Below, one piece after another: positions 62,233 to 64,000 of a DNA stretch of 64,000 nt (within the stretch, counting starts at the first letter, position 1; each line of letters starts with the position of its first letter). Below the pieces are notes generated by a model. The model saw only the letters and a list, made by a program, of their open reading frames with translations, was not told where the DNA came from and made no database searches. The position numbers and the translations under genes are program-made. Source of the DNA: Lachnospiraceae bacterium (GTDB lineage: Bacteria; Bacillota; Clostridia; Lachnospirales; Lachnospiraceae); the NCBI GenBank assembly GCA_021628825.1, contig JAJXRY010000001.1:1550001-1614000 (forward strand), given 5' to 3'.

Positions 62233-63200
62233 GGCTCCACCTCCGGAATCATTGCATTCAGATGTTTCCAATCAACTCCTGCAGATTTCGTTAAGTTCTC
62301 GGGCAAGAGATGAATGTAGTAAGCAGTAGAACTGATATTTTTATGCCCCATGTATGCTTGAAGATATGGAAGTCGGGCATTGATATCTATTTTTTTCATC
62401 TAACCATTTATTAAGGACTGCTGTTGCAAATCTGTGTCTTAAATCGTAAACTCTAACTGCAGGCAGTAGTTCTTTTGGTATGTCTGGGTGGGACGCCGCA
62501 TAGAACTTTTTTAAACCTGTAAGCCATATGTGCGGCGGTGTGCAGGCCGCCGCTATTGGTTGGAAAAAAATATTCACTTTCCGGAAACTTGATATCTCTT
62601 TTTGTCGCATATTTTCTTGCCAGAGTAAGCATCTCATCTGACATGATAACGGTTCTGCTTCTGTTCCATTTGGAATTAACAATTCTTATCTCACCGGAAT
62701 TAAGATCTACATTTATACGCTTTAATGTTCTGCTTTCCTGTGGACGTAACCCACAGGTATAAGTCAGCCGAAAATAAGTGCAAAACTTCATCTGTTCAAA
62801 AACAGTACCACTTTTATTACAGTCAGCCTCATGGAAAAATTTTTCAAGCTCATCATCAGTAAAAATATATGGAACAAAAAAATAGTTTTTACCATTGAGC
62901 ATACCACTTGGAGGAATGAAAGGATCTTTGCCTATAGCTTTCTGATATTCCGCCAAGGCTCTAATAAATGCAACTCTTGTATAAGCTACATTTCTTGTAT
63001 GTGAATCAAGAGCATCTTTTATCCATTCTAAAACAATGGATTGGGTTACCAAGTCTGCATCAGGATAGTGCTCTGCCCAAAAAGAATCAAAGGATTTTTG
63101 CTCTATCCAGATAAGTACTTTCGCAATGATGTGTCGCTACTTTGATTTCTATTAGTCCGTTCATATCCGAAGCCATTTCGCTTTTAAATTCATAATTCAT
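62220..63200 (-). CDS. tyrosine recombinase, second of trio (frameshifts)
   Basis: About 325 residues. Restored start MNYEFKSEMASDMNGL overlaps the first recombinase stop by one base (TAATG). The catalytic Arg lies in TYTCGLRPQESRTLKRINVD, then RIVNSKWNRSRTVIMSDE; LPAVRVYDLRHRFATAVLN has the His-x-x-Arg motif; the end has NISSTAYYIHLLPENL. Breaks near 63100, 62560 and 62390 occur at A/T-runs. Confidence 0.85.
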
Positions 63201-64000
63201 TAGCAGAACTCCTTTCTTGAAAGTGGAATACCACTGAAATCTAAAGCACACTCCTTTATATTTGCAGTATCAAGAGAGAGGTACTGTCTTACTGAATCGA
63301 CATCGTTGTGTCCAAGTATCTGGGCGATTTCTGTTGTAGGACTGCCGGATATGAGAAGCTTTTTGGCGAGTCGTCTTCTTAGGCCATGAAATCCTTTTCC
63401 ATCAAGTGCCTGTCTTTCAATTCCGGCTTTTCTTTCATAACGTTTGAACATATCGCCTATGGCTGCAGCGTCCATAATGGCATAGCAGGGAGGATTTACT
63501 CTGAGAAACAGTTCGGCATTCTCAGATGCAGGTCGGGCATTTAATATATAATCCTGAACTGCCGCTGCAGCTTCATTAACCAAAGGTATTACGATCTCGC
63601 GGTTTGTTTTTCTCTGCTTTATGCGTATTTCACCTTTTTCTCCAGTCTATATCGGACAGCTTGATATTTATTATGTCAGATGCTCTTAGACCAGTCGTTG
63701 CAGAAAGCTGAATGATGGCATAATCGCGCTTTCCGGCGTCAGTGTCTCTATCTATTACATTAAAAATGCAACTAAGTTCTTCGTCTGTAACATAACTCTG
63801 AATAGGCATTTCTCTATAAACTTTGTATGAGAAGAGTTCAACACAGTCTGGAGCCGAGATGCTATTCTCTTTTAAAAAAACATATGAAAGTATTTCAGGT
63901 AAAAGCAGGATGTTGTGGAGTGATGCAGCCTTCACATCAGATGCAGTTTGAAGAATAAAATCTTTAACTGCATCAACAGACACATCTGCTAAAGAAGAAA
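63200..64000 (-). CDS. tyrosine recombinase, first of trio (partial, frameshift)
   Basis: The 5' end lies beyond the window. Visible: VKDFILQTASDVKAASLHNI, then the catalytic Arg in LSATTGLRASDIINIKLSD; after a break near 63640 the second part has GFHGLRRRLAKKLLISG and IAQILGHNDVDSVRQYLSLD with the nucleophile Tyr. About 265 residues are seen. Confidence 0.85.

Larger units (their letters stand above)
60977..64000. mobile_element. recombinase-in-trio (RIT)-like element, runs off window
   Basis: Three tyrosine recombinase genes in one direction overlap at their stops and starts, and motif-rich inverted repeats flank the visible end. This is the layout of RIT elements. The right end is outside the window. 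Its position directly next to the BREX operon suggests it marks or built the edge of the defence island. Confidence 0.65.

Noticed and set aside
1..64000. tRNA, rRNA or tmRNA genes
   Set aside because: I searched by eye for cloverleaf and conserved rRNA segments and saw none, including at the element borders; a program search would be needed to exclude them.

Overview
The window reads as chromosome of a gut Clostridia bacterium, most likely a Lachnospiraceae relative of Blautia, Dorea or Ruminococcus. The reasons are an AT-rich background, strong AGGAGG-type ribosome binding sites, a Tn1549-like mobilizable element carrying tet(W), a Maff2 remnant, a SpaK/MutFEG-type immunity cassette and many small toxin-antitoxin pairs. 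A technical fact dominates the reading. Most genes are broken by +1 or +2 insertions in A/T runs, and a few by deletions. tet(W), whose 639-residue product I know, carries four such runs adding exactly five bases in 110 bp. I therefore treat most frameshifts as sequence or consensus error and annotate the reconstructed genes. Real decay is called only where sequence is missing.

Layout. 0-5.1 kb: lacZ (minus) divergent from an AraC regulator. A 1-kb intergenic region between them holds a symmetric divergent promoter, nine 51-bp tandem repeats and three 31-bp repeats. 5.1-7.8 kb: a decayed FtsX-like permease, an XRE regulator and a lone HicB. 7.9-11.3 kb: a minus-strand cluster with a Sir2-family protein, two unknown small proteins, a metallophosphoesterase and a DRB0094-type RNA ligase, followed by a divergent HxlR regulator. 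11.8-15.9 kb: phd/doc, remnants of Fic and DUF4143 proteins, an ATPase and unknowns.

16.2-29.9 kb: a mobilizable element, visibly GC-rich in its 18.8-26.1 kb backbone. It has XRE regulators, MBL and GNAT cargo, a large serine recombinase, TnpW, DnaC-like and replisome-organizer proteins, a Cys-rich protein, relaxase and MobC, a probable oriT, a sigma factor, a methyltransferase and tet(W). 29.9-32.2 kb: AbrB/PIN, a NYN-type protein and an integrase remnant with its small upstream genes. 32.2-39.1 kb: a segment bounded by a 55-bp direct repeat, with RelB/RelE, XRE, a restriction-enzyme remnant, a two-component system and a MutFEG-type ABC transporter. 39.2-44.8 kb: a DUF4143 ATPase, an S24 repressor, an IS30-type insertion, XRE, DUF5131 and a HAD-like protein.

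44.8-60.8 kb is the main find. One long minus-strand operon encodes the type 4 BREX core in its usual order: brxP (PAPS-reductase-like), brxC/pglY, pglZ, brxL. It begins with an unknown ~690-residue protein behind a small XRE regulator. It ends with a Cys4 mini-protein, a DndA/IscS-like cysteine desulfurase, a PD-(D/E)XK-like protein and a HEPN/Toprim-like protein. A PP-loop sulfur-transfer enzyme together with a dedicated cysteine desulfurase, and no methyltransferase, suggests phosphorothioate-type DNA marking within a BREX framework. The last two genes are candidate effectors. 60.9-64 kb: three overlapping tyrosine recombinases (a recombinase-in-trio arrangement) with clustered inverted repeats at their BREX-side edge. 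The third recombinase runs off the window.
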